Of a stretch of 64,000 bases of DNA, positions 1-11,000 are shown piece by piece. This DNA is from Larix kaempferi (taxonomy: Eukaryota > Streptophyta > Pinopsida > Pinales > Pinaceae). Location of the stretch: contig BSBM01000001.1 of NCBI GenBank assembly GCA_027924585.1, positions 52,072,501 through 52,136,500 on the forward strand, read 5' to 3'. Below the pieces are notes generated by a model. It saw only the letters and a program-made list of their open reading frames with translations. It was not told the origin of the DNA and made no database searches. Numbering within the stretch: the first letter of the stretch is position 1; each line of letters starts with the position of its first letter. A program made the position numbers and the translations under genes.

Positions 1-2538
1 CTCTGCATTAACTTCCGAGCACTTAATCACCTCACCATCAAGGATAAGTTTCCAATTCCTGTTGTTGATGAGCTTCATGGGGCTCACTTTTTCTCCAAGT
101 TGGATCTTCGTTCTGGGTATCATCAAATTCGGGTTCATGAGGATGATATCCCTAAAACAGCTTTCCGCAAACATGATTACCATTATGAGTTTTTGGTCAT
201 GCTCTTTGGCCTCACTAATGCTCCTTCCAAATTCTAGGCATTAATGAATAAAATATTTCGACACTACTTGTGGAGATTCATTTTGGTATTCTTTGATGAT
301 ATCCTCATCTACAGTAAAACATGGGATGAACATCTCCAACATCTGGATCTTGTCATGCAACTTTTCTCTGACCATCATCTCCATGCCAAGCAGTCTAAAT
401 GTGTTTTTGGACAGAAGGAAATTGAGTATATCAGGAACATTATCTCATCACAAGGGGTTCGCATGGATCCTGCCAAAATCGATGCCATGAACAATTGGCC
501 GCATCCTCAGACACTCAAGAGCCTTCGTGGTTTTTTGGGGTTGATTGGCTACTACCGCAAGTTTGTCAAGGATTATGGGAAGATTGCAGCTCCATTAACT
601 GCTCTATTGAAAAAGGATGCTTTTACATGGACACATGCTGCTTAGTGTGCATTTGACAAACTAAAACAAGCTATGTGTACTACACCTGTTCTAGCTATGC
701 CCGATTTTTCCAAGCCCTTCACTATTGAGAGTGATGCTTGCGGCAATGGACTTGGTGTTGTTCTCCTTCAAGATGAACACCCCATTTCATTCACCAGCAA
801 AGCCCTTTCAGGTAAGAATTTAGCTACCTCTACCTATGAGAAGGAAATCATGGCTATTTTGCATGCAGTACAGAAGTGGCGCCCATACCTATTAGGGAAT
901 CATTTCTGCATCAAGACTGATCACCAGAGTCTGAAATATTTCTTGGAACAGCGTGTCTCCTCCCCGGCACAATAGAAATGGGTTAGCAAACTCATGGGTT
1001 ATGACTATGAGATCACTTACAAGAAGGGTAAAGACAATATTGTGGCAGCTGCTCTTTCTCACACATTTGATGCCCAAGGTTCTCTTTCAGCGATTTCTAT
1101 GCCTGTTCCAAATTGGTTGCAATCTGTTCAACAGGGTTATGTCAATGACTCTTCCTTATCTCAAATCATCCAATGCTTGACCAACAACCCTTTTGTTGTA
1201 CCACATTACTCTTGGGATGGTGCTTCTCTGAGATACAAGGGTCGTCTGGTGCTTCCCCATAACACAGATCTTCAACAGGTTGTCTTCTATGAACTCCATG
1301 CTTTTCCATCGGCAGGGCACTCTGGGTTCCTCAAAATGTATGAACGGGCATGGTGTAACTTCTTTTGGCAGGGCATGAAAATAACAATTCAACAGATGGT
1401 GGCCGAATGTGATACTTTCCAGCGCAATAAGGGTGAAACAACACTCCTTCCAGGATTGCTCGAACCCTTGCCCATACCTACACATATTTGGACAGATATT
1501 TCTATGGATTTCATTGAAGGGCTCCCTAAATTTGGCGGGAAGACAGTGATTCTCATTTTGGTTGATCGCCTCTCCAAATATAGTCATTTTTGTGCTCTCA
1601 GCCATCCCTATACAGCCTCTTCAATCGCTCAAATTTTCCTGGACCAGATCTTTCGTCTTCATGGCATCCCTTCTTCCATTGTCTCGGATCGTGATGCGAC
1701 TTTCACCAGTCATTTTTGGACTGAACTATTTCGCCACACTGGCACCAAACTGAAGATGAGTTCAGGGTATCACCCACAAATAGATGGTCAGACTGAAATT
1801 ATCAATAAATGCTTGGAAACTTATCTTTGTTGCTTCACCTCTGAACAACAACATTAGTGGGCAAAGTGGCTCCCTCTCGCTGAATGGTGGTACAATACCT
1901 CTTACCACACTGCCTCTAAAATGACCCCATATGAAGCAGTCTATGGTCAGGCACCTCCAGTTCTTCTTCCATACACCCCCACCAGTTCACCAGTTCAGGA
2001 AATTGACACGGTCCTTTGAAACCGTGATCAGATTCTTCACATTTTGCGGGACAATATTCACATGGCAAGAAATCACATGAAGCAACAAGCTCATCAGCAC
2101 CGTTCTGAGTGCACTTTTCAAGTTGGCGATATGGTTTTTATTCACCTCCAGCCGTACAAGCAGTCCTCCCTGAAACTCAAAGGGCGTCATAAGCTTGCTC
2201 CAAAGTTCTATGGGCCATATCGGATTCTTCAGAAGATTGGGTCCGTTGCTTATAAATTGGAACTTCCTCCTTCTTCCCGCATTTATCCAGTCTTTCATGT
2301 CTCTTGTCTAAAGAAAGTTCTTGGTACCAACATCAGTGGACAAACGATTTTACTCAAACTGGATAATGAAGGATCCATCCTTTTGGAGCCGGAGGCCATC
2401 CTCAATCGGTGCACTCGTCAGCTTCACTCTCGCTTTATCACAGAGGTCTTAATTCAGTGGCACAACATGCAACCAGAGGATGCTACATGGGAACCACTCC
2501 TTCAAATTCAACTACAATTTCCACATCTAAAGCTTTGA
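1..2538 (+). pseudogene. Ty3/gypsy pol, 3' part (element B): RT-RNase H-integrase-chromodomain
   Basis: One reading frame (frame 1) runs from the window edge to the stop at 2536-2538, so gag, protease and the RT start lie outside. Visible in order: RT (LDLRSGYHQ near 105, [10 protein letters not shown] near 205, FFDDILIYSK near 290); RNase H (ESDACGNGLGVVL near 730, KTDHQSLKYF near 915); integrase zinc-finger region and core (DISMDFIEGLP near 1495, IVSDRDATFTSHFW near 1680, HPQIDGQTE near 1775); a GPYRILQKIG/YPVFHVSCLKK tail; and a chromodomain-like end (ALINQWH-type motif LIQWHNMQPEDATWEP near 2450). Five premature stops break it at 235, 643, 973, 1855 and 2017, with no frameshift seen. It would have made the enzymes that copy and integrate the element. 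Clearly a dead copy, but little decayed at protein level. Confidence is high for the family, lower for the clade. Confidence 0.95.
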
Positions 2539-2551
2539 GGACAAAGCTTTT

Positions 2552-2567
2552 TTTAAGGGGGAGGGCA
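2552..2567 (+). other. Polypurine tract of element B
   Basis: A purine-rich run (AAGGGGGAGGG core) directly precedes the TGTTAGGAACCC start of the LTR, as expected for the plus-strand primer of reverse transcription. Confidence 0.8.
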
Positions 2568-2599
2568 TGTTAGGAACCCATGTCTTTACTTTGTTAGTA

Positions 2600-2723
2600 T
2601 ATTGTTGTTGGACGCATATGCTTTGTAAGTCGTCCTGTAGTATTTGTTGATCAATAGTTTATGTTATTGTTGTTGGCGCATATGCTTTGTAAGTCGCCCG
2701 TAGTATTGTTGATCCATAGTTTG
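2600..2723 (+). repeat. 65-bp direct repeat inside LTR of B, upstream of the TATA box
   Basis: Two tandem units start at 2600 and 2665. Both share TATTGTTGTTGG, GCATATGCTTTGTAAGTCG and a TTGATC.ATAGTTT end. They sit in the U3 position about 50-170 bp upstream of the TATA box, where many LTRs carry repeated enhancer modules. Confidence 0.75.
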
Positions 2724-2768
2724 TAGTGGCCCATGGTTTTGACTCATAGTATTGGCGCCTAGACTTAG

Positions 2769-2776
2769 TATATAAG
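2769..2776 (+). promoter_or_regulatory. TATA box in LTR of B
   Basis: TATATAAG lies about halfway through the LTR, downstream of the duplicated block; this is the expected U3 core promoter position. Confidence 0.5.
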
Positions 2777-3026
2777 TGTGTGTTGAGGCCTATGAAGGAA
2801 CTGTGAAGTTATTTGTATTGAGCTTGCTCATAGGAGGTTGCCCCCTCGAAGTGGCCTGCGATCAATATAAAAGTGATTCTGAGTTCTGTCATTTCTGCTA
2901 TTTCGCATATTTTTATTAATTAATTGTTGCAGGCAAGATTTCATATACAGCCATTTTATCGAAAATCAACAGTTCAAAAAAATAATTAAAAATTATTAAT
3001 AAAGTGTTTTATTCTTTGGGGATGTT

Positions 3027-4987
3027 AAATCCCATAAATTCGTGTGGGAATCTTAATCCAACACGGGGTCCGTTGATGTGAACCCTAGGGAAATTTACAG
3101 CGTTTGAAATGTTCAAAAACCAGGTAAGAGAACTCCGTGTTGATAGCCAAGAAACCAACTGCGGGATTGAGTTGTTTGGTCACAGAAGGGAAATAAGAAC
3201 CTAAGTGGAAAGGACAAAGAAAAGATAGGGTAGAAGGTAGGTTTGCTTGATAATACCAATGAAGGATAGAGTCTCAAGGATGCATCATTTTGGACCTTTC
3301 TATGCCCACCTTGAAGAGCACTGAAAGGAAAGTTATGGCCTGAGGGATTGTATAGAAGTGAAGGCAATAATTTCTTGTGTTAGGTGTGGTAGGAATTGTA
3401 GGTGCTGAGACTGTTTGAGTGTGAATTGAAAGTCCTATAGCTCTTTGGTTGAACTCACTAGATTAACATCCTCCTCTACTACTCCTTGAATGCTTGATAA
3501 ACCCAATTGTCAGTGTTATCTTAGCATGTATGTTTGTGAGAATCCATGGCTGTGAGTGAGCTTGTTTATCCCTCCTTAGTGGATACACAACCTATATTGA
3601 GGGTAGTCTCTCAGATGAAAGGGTAGAGGATGGACATAGACCTATGGTTGGATGGAACGTTTCTCTCACTTAGCCAGTTGCTTGGACAGTTCCATTTAAA
3701 GATAAGTGCTTTATGTGGTGTTAAATGATGCTAGTTTTCCTATGTTATGTATACATGTTATGTTCAAGTTATTTGAATGAATGATTGCATTAAATTGACC
3801 AGTATGAAGACCATGTATAGGTATGAGTATGAGGTTGAGTTCATGTTTGAACACTTCACCATTTTCTCGATCTTAATATGTTGCTAGCCTTGCAGGATTT
3901 AAATGCATTGATTATTTTTTAGTTTCATTATGGGTGTTTTGTTAGGCATTGCATACACGGTTAGATGGATTGCATGGCACCACCTAGACTTGGTAAATGA
4001 ATCAGATAGCCCAGTTGTGTTTCTTGACCCCTATGTGGGTCGGTGAAAAGGGAAGTCATGGCATAAGGAAGGTAGAACTCCTTGTAGAAGGGTAAATAAG
4101 CCTTGAGGGATTTTATGGAAGACTTCAACTGGAAATATGGCCAAGTCAGAGTACTCAGATGTGGTAGGGCATCACACTAGTTTATATATCTCTCCAAGAG
4201 ATTTCCAATGGTACCATAGTTTTCAAATTTGGTTTATGGATGAATAATTTATCATCCTGATAAGTTTGCAGGTTCAGGGGTATGTGTTCCCTACTTTCCG
4301 AATTCGCAATGCGAATTGCGGATTGCGGAGGTCAGGGACCGAACTTTGGAGTTGCATGGTTAGAATTCTAACTTTACGAATATGCAAATAGGATTTCACA
4401 TTGCGGAAGTCGGAAGGGAGATTTCCATGGGGTTGGCGCATTGGATTTCTGACCTTCCACATTTGCAAAGTGGATTACGGATTGCGGAAGTCGGAAGGGC
4501 AATTTCCACAAGGTTAGCATGTTGCATTTCTGACTTTCCGCATCTGCAAAGCAGATTGTGGATTGCGGAAGTTGTAAGGTGGGTTTTTTCCCGAGTTACG
4601 AATTTAGGTTTCCGATTTCCGACTTCCGCAATGCGGGTTGCAGATTGCGAAATTCGAAGGAGTAAATTTTATGAGACGACGATTTAAGGTTCCGACTTCC
4701 AACTTCCGCATATGTATTGCGGATTGCGGAATTCAGATGAGTAAAGGCTGTGAAGTTGACTTTTGGTTTCTGACTTCGGCAACGCAGATTGCGGATTGTG
4801 GAAGTTGGGAGATCGAATTCTTTGGAAAGGTAAATTTGACAATCCAACTTTCGAGTTCCGCATGTAGATTGTGGATCGGAGGCCATTGCGGCTCTATATA
4901 AAACAAAGAAAATTGTTGAGAAAAAAAAATGTATCAGGTTGTATCCCATTGCCTTTGAAGGGAACCAAGGTGACCGAGGACGTGACA
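3027..4987 (+). repeat. 5' LTR of A (5'-truncated)
   Basis: Collinear with about 52985-54868, sharing blocks such as TTGTGTGGGAA, GAACCCTAGGG, CACAGAAGGG and the final CCGAGGACGTGACA. It is followed by a primer-binding site, which identifies it as the 5' LTR. The first ~600 bp of the LTR are missing here. The 55 bp between the LTR of B (ending 2971) and this block are AT-rich and unassigned. Confidence 0.8.
4290..4880 (+). repeat. Array of GCGGATTGCGGAAGT-type repeats in 5' LTR of A
   Basis: The word TTGCGGATTGCGGAAGT and variants recur about eight times. Two well-kept neighbouring units are 81 bp apart (GGTTGGCGCA at 4431, GGTTAGCAT at 4512). Several units contain CTTCCGCA facing TGCGGAAG and could fold into short hairpins. 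The same array is present in the 3' LTR at 54240-54780. Confidence 0.8.
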
Positions 4988-4990
4988 AAA

Positions 4991-5004
4991 TGGTACCAGA
5001 TCCC
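4991..5004 (+). other. Primer-binding site of A
   Basis: TGGTACCAGATCCC lies 3 nt after the LTR end and resembles the plant initiator-Met tRNA complement TGGTATCAGAGCC with a few changes. Confidence 0.75.
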
Positions 5005-5320
5005 AAGTTACAACATTGGGGCTGCTTGGGCCGAAGCATGAGTGTGTTTACAGGAAGAAAAATTCTCATGGCGCAACATTGATAAACATTAATTAGTATT
5101 GTTGTTGTCTCAATAAGTAGTTTATAGATTTGTATGGATATTTTTTGTTGCATATGCATTCTTATGATGTCTAATAAATGTCTCTGTAATGCACAACGTT
5201 GGAAGTTGTTAATATTTGAATCGTACAACAGAGGAAACACACAAGGAAAACAAGGAAAATGTGACCATAAACGATTCCCATGATCCTTATGAGTAGGAGG
5301 AAGATGTTCTATGGGAGAAT

Positions 5321-5786
5321 GTGCAAGAAGCACATACTGAAATAGAATCCAATGGGAGAAGGGAGCAAATAACCCCACTGAATTTGGTTGAAACCACGAT
5401 CAGCTTCAATGAAAGGTTGATGAAGGCTCAGGAAGAACAAAATCAGCTTAATGCTTCTATTTTACAAAGTCTCACTGATATGCAGCAGAGGGAAAACCTT
5501 GGTTCCAACCCAAGCAACGTAGGCAGAGAAGAAAGGGGTGCAGAAAGTCGCTCTAGAGGTTGTTTTAGGAAGAGGAATCCAATCCCTAGAAGGAGTTATG
5601 TGATAAAAAGAACAAAACACCCTCTCCAAGATCCCTTTCCATTAGGTCATGCAACTCCAGAGACTCTCATAGAAATACGAGGCATACTTCCAGCGGGTTT
5701 GAAGGAAGAAAGAAATTTAGAGGGGACCCACAGGGAGAATTTAGGAAGGCAAGGCCTCACACATTTGATGGAGAAAGTGAGCATTA
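5321..5786 (+). pseudogene. gag, N-terminal part (element A)
   Basis: The frame reads ...LVETTISFNERLMKAQEEQ... and then Lys/Arg-rich sequence to HTFDGESEH near 5760, which fits the start of the Retrotrans_gag domain of Tekay-like elements. The same frame extends upstream past a stop near 5294, so the original start is not visible. Coding breaks at 5787, where a TIR transposon begins; the rest of gag resumes at 13341. The early part is charged and coiled-coil-like, as usual for these gag proteins. Confidence 0.65.
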
Positions 5787-5904
5787 GGAAAATTTTGAGG
5801 TCTAAAATGGCTCTCCCAAGAGATATAATAAAATACTACAAGTTAGGCATTTTGTGGGGGAGGCATATTCACCACTCACATTTTACACTATATAGTAAAA
5901 GGTA

Positions 5905-7440
5905 ATATGATAAATGTACTCATAAAGTAAAAAGTAAAAATATGATGATGAATGTACTCATAAAGTAAAAAGTAATGTATTCATAAAATGAAATAAAGAA
6001 TATTATTTTGAATTTTGAAATATAAGTTATTCTATATTCAAAATATGAATGCAATAACATGTATAATTTTGAATTTTTGAATTTCAAACATAAATTAAAT
6101 TTATATGAATAAATTGTTATTTCTTTTAAAATGTATATTAATTATATAAACTTAACTTATATTCATTAAAAATAAAAATTAGTCATATAGTCATATAAAT
6201 CAAATTTATATTTCAATATTTATAAAATATGTTGACTAAGTATTATATAAATCTAATTTAAATTTATTAAAACTAAAACTTAATAATTTATTTATATAAA
6301 TATTAACACTATTTAAATATTAATAATCTATTTACATAAATATCTACAGAATTTAAATATATTTTTATTTATAAAATACTTAACTAACTTATATATCTAT
6401 ATTGATATTACATATCTATAATTTAGATAACCAATTATTTATTTTATGTATTCATTTATTAATCAACACAATTATTTTTCATTTATTTTAATTTATATAT
6501 TTTACAAGTTTTTATTTATTTATTTATTATATTACCTTGTACCTCATAAAGCTTATCGCATTTATATTAATACTCTTAAATTTAAATTATATATTATATA
6601 AATAGTAATTATTCCACATATATCACATATTCATGGATTTAAAATTATATATCATATACTAAAATAAAATAATATATTCATGGATTACGTCTTCATAAGA
6701 ATCCTGTATCCATAACATAAGGCTTAAAAAGTTTAAATATTTTTATCAATTATGCCAAACATTAAGGTAGAATGGTACCTATTCAATAAGGTTTTTAAAG
6801 TTTAAAAGAATTTTTAAAGTTTAAAAGAATTTTAAAATTTTTAAAGAATTTTAAATTATATATTATATACATATTTTGAAATTAGTTGAATAATACGTAT
6901 TTTTACATAAGGTTTTAAAACTTCATCAATATATTATAAATTATTATAAATTATAAATTATCATTATATTGTAAATTTATCTATATATTATAATTCATTT
7001 AAATAAAGTTTTAAAATTATATATTATATAATGTAAATTATTTATATGATTTTGAATAGAAATTTTAATTTTTTTAGTATTAATAATTTATTATTTAAAG
7101 ATATATGTTATATATGGAAAAATAATTTTATAGTTTTGATTTTGAATAGAGCATTCACTTTTTTTGTATTTGCAATTTATTTATTTTATATTGAAACATA
7201 AAGAGTATCTTTTTTCTAAATATTTTAAGGTAGTTTAGTACATTTATATTATATTCAAAAGTAATCTAAGAGTCTTATTTTCATGATGAGTACTTTACTT
7301 ATAACATTGATATGATTAAGTATGGGTTTCCATTCACTATTAAGAATTTGACAAATAAGCATCTTTAACTCAACCAATGCCACTTCAACTATTATAGATG
7401 ATGTCATCCTCTAGAATGTGATTGGTTCATTAAAAATTGA
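5905..7440. other. AT-rich non-coding body of the TIR transposon
   Basis: No coding signal. Near 5910-5990 there are three copies of a TACTCATAAAGTAAAAAGTA-like unit. The rest is low-complexity AT sequence. Confidence 0.5.
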
Positions 7441-7445
7441 TTTTG

Positions 7446-8052
7446 TGATCCGGATTTTATGAGCAGAACGAAATGAATACAGATTATTATCAGATACTTA
7501 ACACAAAATAACAGAGATACAGTAAAACTGGTTTTCTATTCAATAAGGAAATAAGCTAGAACTGTAAAATGCAGCGGAAAACAAGCTTGCTGGAATGGTG
7601 GCGGCTTATCTCTGAGAAGAGATGTGACGGCTACGCTCATTTCGCAAGAAGATGGTTATAATGAGGCTCTCAAGGCCTTTTACAATAAACAGGAATGTAA
7701 AAAACCCTAGACATCCAAAAACCTAACCCTAGGAGATGAAGCGCCAAAAGTCATGTGGGCCCCGTTTGGGTAAGTTAGTACATCAACTTCCCGGGGTCGT
7801 AACTTTTGCATACGATCTCCGTTTGGGGCGCTCGATAGCCCGTTGGAAAGGTCTATCCGAGATTTACAACTTTCGACTAGGAAAGCATCCTATTGGCCCC
7901 CCAAATTGGCAAAAAGGTCGTTTAGGACCTCAAAATGGCCCCGGAAGTTCAGGACCCGAAAAACTGCTAAAAATAGTACAATACCAAAATTGCCATAAAA
8001 CTGTTTTGAGCCAGTTGGAAAGGTGGGTGGCCACCAATATCCACCTGGATCA
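7446..8052 (-). repeat. 3' LTR of C (left copy)
   Basis: On the + strand it runs TGATCCGG...CTGGATCA, 607 bp. About a dozen substitutions separate it from the right copy by eye, nearly all transitions. One block (7880-7900) is about 15 bp shorter and different in sequence from the matching part of the right LTR near 13096-13128. Confidence 0.9.
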
Positions 8053-8066
8053 ATCCTCCCTCCTTA
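8053..8066 (-). other. Polypurine tract of C
   Basis: On the - strand AAGGAGGGAGGAT directly precedes the LTR start TGATCC. Confidence 0.75.
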
Positions 8067-11000
8067 GGAAGCAATGGTCTCCATTGCGTTGAGTTCCCCC
8101 ATCAGATGAGGAAATTTCTGCTGAATTTGGCCTCGGGTGAGCCACTTGCCTTGGTGCAGGAGCTGCCCTGCTTTGACAACTCGATAAAGCTGGATCCTTT
8201 GATGTCGAGTGCCCTTGATCTGTGTGTCTGCAATATGATCATTGGAAGCTTGTTGTAGGCAGTCAGGGTTGAGCTCTGTTGGTGTCAACTTCTCTGCTAT
8301 CTTTGAGGTGTCTAATAGTGGTGGGAAACATGGCCGAAGGAGAGCCACATTGAAGACTGGATGCAGACCCAGGAAGGGGGGGAATGTTGAGCTCAAAAGC
8401 ATTGTCACCCACCGCCTTGGTGATGGTGTACGGCCCATAACGGAGTGGGCGAAGATTTCGATGGGGCCCTATAAGGCGTTCTTTCTGCAAATGCAACCAA
8501 ACTTTGTCGCCCACCTGAAACTTATGTGGCACCCGATGTTGATCATGGCGCTGCTTGTACTTGGCATTAGACTTCTGTAGAATATCTTGAACCTGTTGGC
8601 AGATATGCTGGATCCGTTCAATGAACCAGGCGGCTTTGTCAGCTTCTGGGGACGAGTCGGCCGAGGTGGTCGCAAGGGGAAGTGCAACATCCATGGGGCC
8701 CAATGGTTGGAATCCCAACCCCACCTGAAAGGGGCTGTGGCCAGTCGAGCTATGCAGGGCTCGGTTGTAGCTATGCTGGACATAGGGGAGACTCTCATCC
8801 CATGTGCAGGGGTGTGTTGAATTGTACATGTGCAGGATATGTACGACCATCCGGTTGACGACCTCCGTTTGTCCATCGGTCTGGGGGTGGAAGGCAGTGG
8901 ATTTGGCGAGCTTAGTATCCAGCAGTGACTAGAGGCTTGACCAGAATGAGTTGAGGAACCGACTGTCACGGTCTGAGATAATGGTCTGTGGGATCCCAAA
9001 ATGTACCCATACTCATTCAAAGAAGAGCTTGGTAGTGGCTTCTGCTGTGATGTTCTTCTTGCAAGCAGCTAGAATCGCCATCTTGGAAAAGCGATCAACA
9101 ACCACAAAAACACAGTCGTTTCCCCTCTTGGTGGACGGGAGGCCCGACATATAGTCCATTGAGATGGATTCCCATGGCCTGTCAGGAGTAGGAAGAGGGG
9201 TGTATAGGCCCTGTTTCTTAGTGGCCGGTTTGGAAATAGCGCAAGCGGTGCAGGACCTGATATACTTGCCGACATCCTGTCGAAGTTTCGACCAGTAGAA
9301 ATGTTTCTGCAACACTGCCACTGTTTTTTCGATGCCAAAGTGTCCCGCCACCCGACTATAGTGAGCTTCCCAAATCAGCTTCGCATGCTCACTTGATGGA
9401 ACGCAGAGATGGCCCAGATGACACAACAACACGTCCTGAAGATAGAAATTAGCAACCACTGAGTTGGTGCCCAACATTTGATAGGTGGCGGAGAAGTCCG
9501 GGTCTATCTCGTAGAGGTGGGGCCATCCGGAGGTGTCGTGGCCACAAGAGTCTAGCATCGTGGTAAGTGCCGCGACTGGAGGTCGACTGAGGCAGTCAGC
9601 AACTCGGTTGGTACTCCCTGTTTTATATTTGATGTTGAGGTGGAACTGCTGTAAATATGTTGACCACTTCTGATGGCAGTCATTCTGCAACTTTCCTTGG
9701 GTCTGCATGAACTGTAGTGGCTTGTGATCAATGTGGATGATTATCTCCTTCCCAATAATGTAATGTCTCCACTGGCGGCAGGCTTGTACAATGGAGTACA
9801 TTTCTTTGTCATTGGTAGGGTACTTGCGGACAGCATCTGATAATGTCTCACTATGATATGCCACGGGGTGGCCGTGTTGAGTGAGAACGGCACCCACAGC
9901 ATAATCTGAAGCATCTGTCTCGATCTCAAAGGGATGTTGCAGGTTCGGTAATGAGAGTACCGGCGATGAGCACAAACGCTTCTTCAAGTCATCGAAGGTT
10001 TGTTGTTGGGACAGGCCCCACACAAATTTTGCCCTACCACCACCCCTAGTCACTTGGCTGAGGGCCCATGCGATATGAGAGAATCCCAGCACGAACCGGC
10101 GATAGAAATTGGCGAGGCCCAAGAAGCTCCAAAGTTCAATGAGTGTGGTTGGGGATCGCCAGTCACGGATGACCTGGATCTTGGCTGGATCCACATGCAC
10201 ACCATGTCGATCAACGATGTAGCCTAAGTAACGGACCCTGTCCATGCCGAAGGAGCATTTTTCCAAGTTTGCATATAGTTTGTGCTTCCGCAGGGTGTGC
10301 AGAACCTGCTGAATATGCTGCAAGTGTTCCTCCCAAGTCTTGCTGTAGATGAGGATGTCATCCAGATACACCACCACAAAATTGTTGGTGAAAGGTCGTA
10401 GGATATCGTCCATCATCCTCATAAAAGTTGCTGGAGAATTTGTCAAACCAAAAGGCATGACCAGCCATTCAAAAAGACCTTCTTTTGACTTGAAGGCAGT
10501 CTTCCATACATCTGTCTGTTCTATTGGGACCTGGTGGTAGCCAGACTTCAGATCAATCTTACTGAATTATTTGGCCCCCGTGAGCTGATCAAGGAGGTCG
10601 TCGATTCGGGGAATTGGGTACCGGTTACGGACTGTGATTTTATTCAGGGCCCGGTAATCAATGCAGAGTCGCCAGGTCCCATCTTTCTTCTACACCAGCA
10701 CAATTGGGCTCCCACAAGGTGATGAACTGGGACGGATGTGCCCCTTGTGGAGCAATTCTTGGATCTACCTCTTGATCTCCTCATTTTCCAACAGAGAGCG
10801 GCGATAGACTGGCCCATTGGGTAGCGGTGTGCCTGGGGTCAGATCGATGGGATGCTTGACCTGGAAGTGCAGAGGTACCCCGGTTGGAGAGGAGAAGATA
10901 TCTGAGTATCCTTCCACCACCTTATCCACTTGCTTCTGTTGTGTGGATAGGTCGGTCGTGGAGGCGCGGGATGTGGCTGCGATCTTTCTTTCACTCTGAG

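Larger units (their letters stand above)
2568..2971 (+). repeat. 3' LTR of element B
   Basis: It starts TGTTAGGAACCC right after the polypurine tract and ends ...AAATCAACA, giving TG...CA ends and about 404 bp. A TATATAAG box at 2769-2776 is a likely core promoter. The partner LTR lies outside the window, so the end is inferred from the CA dinucleotide and loss of structure after it. Confidence 0.75.

Noticed and set aside
1156-1605. 149-residue - strand open frame
   Set aside because: Shadow of the integrase coding of B.
4274-5378. Open frames across the LTR and leader of A (up to 260 residues on the - strand)
   Set aside because: They follow the GCGGAAG array and have no protein-like pattern; LTR and leader structure explains the region.
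7736-8092. 118-residue + strand open frame, with a relative at 13104-13412
   Set aside because: It lies inside both LTRs of C, antisense to the element, and has no recognisable domain.
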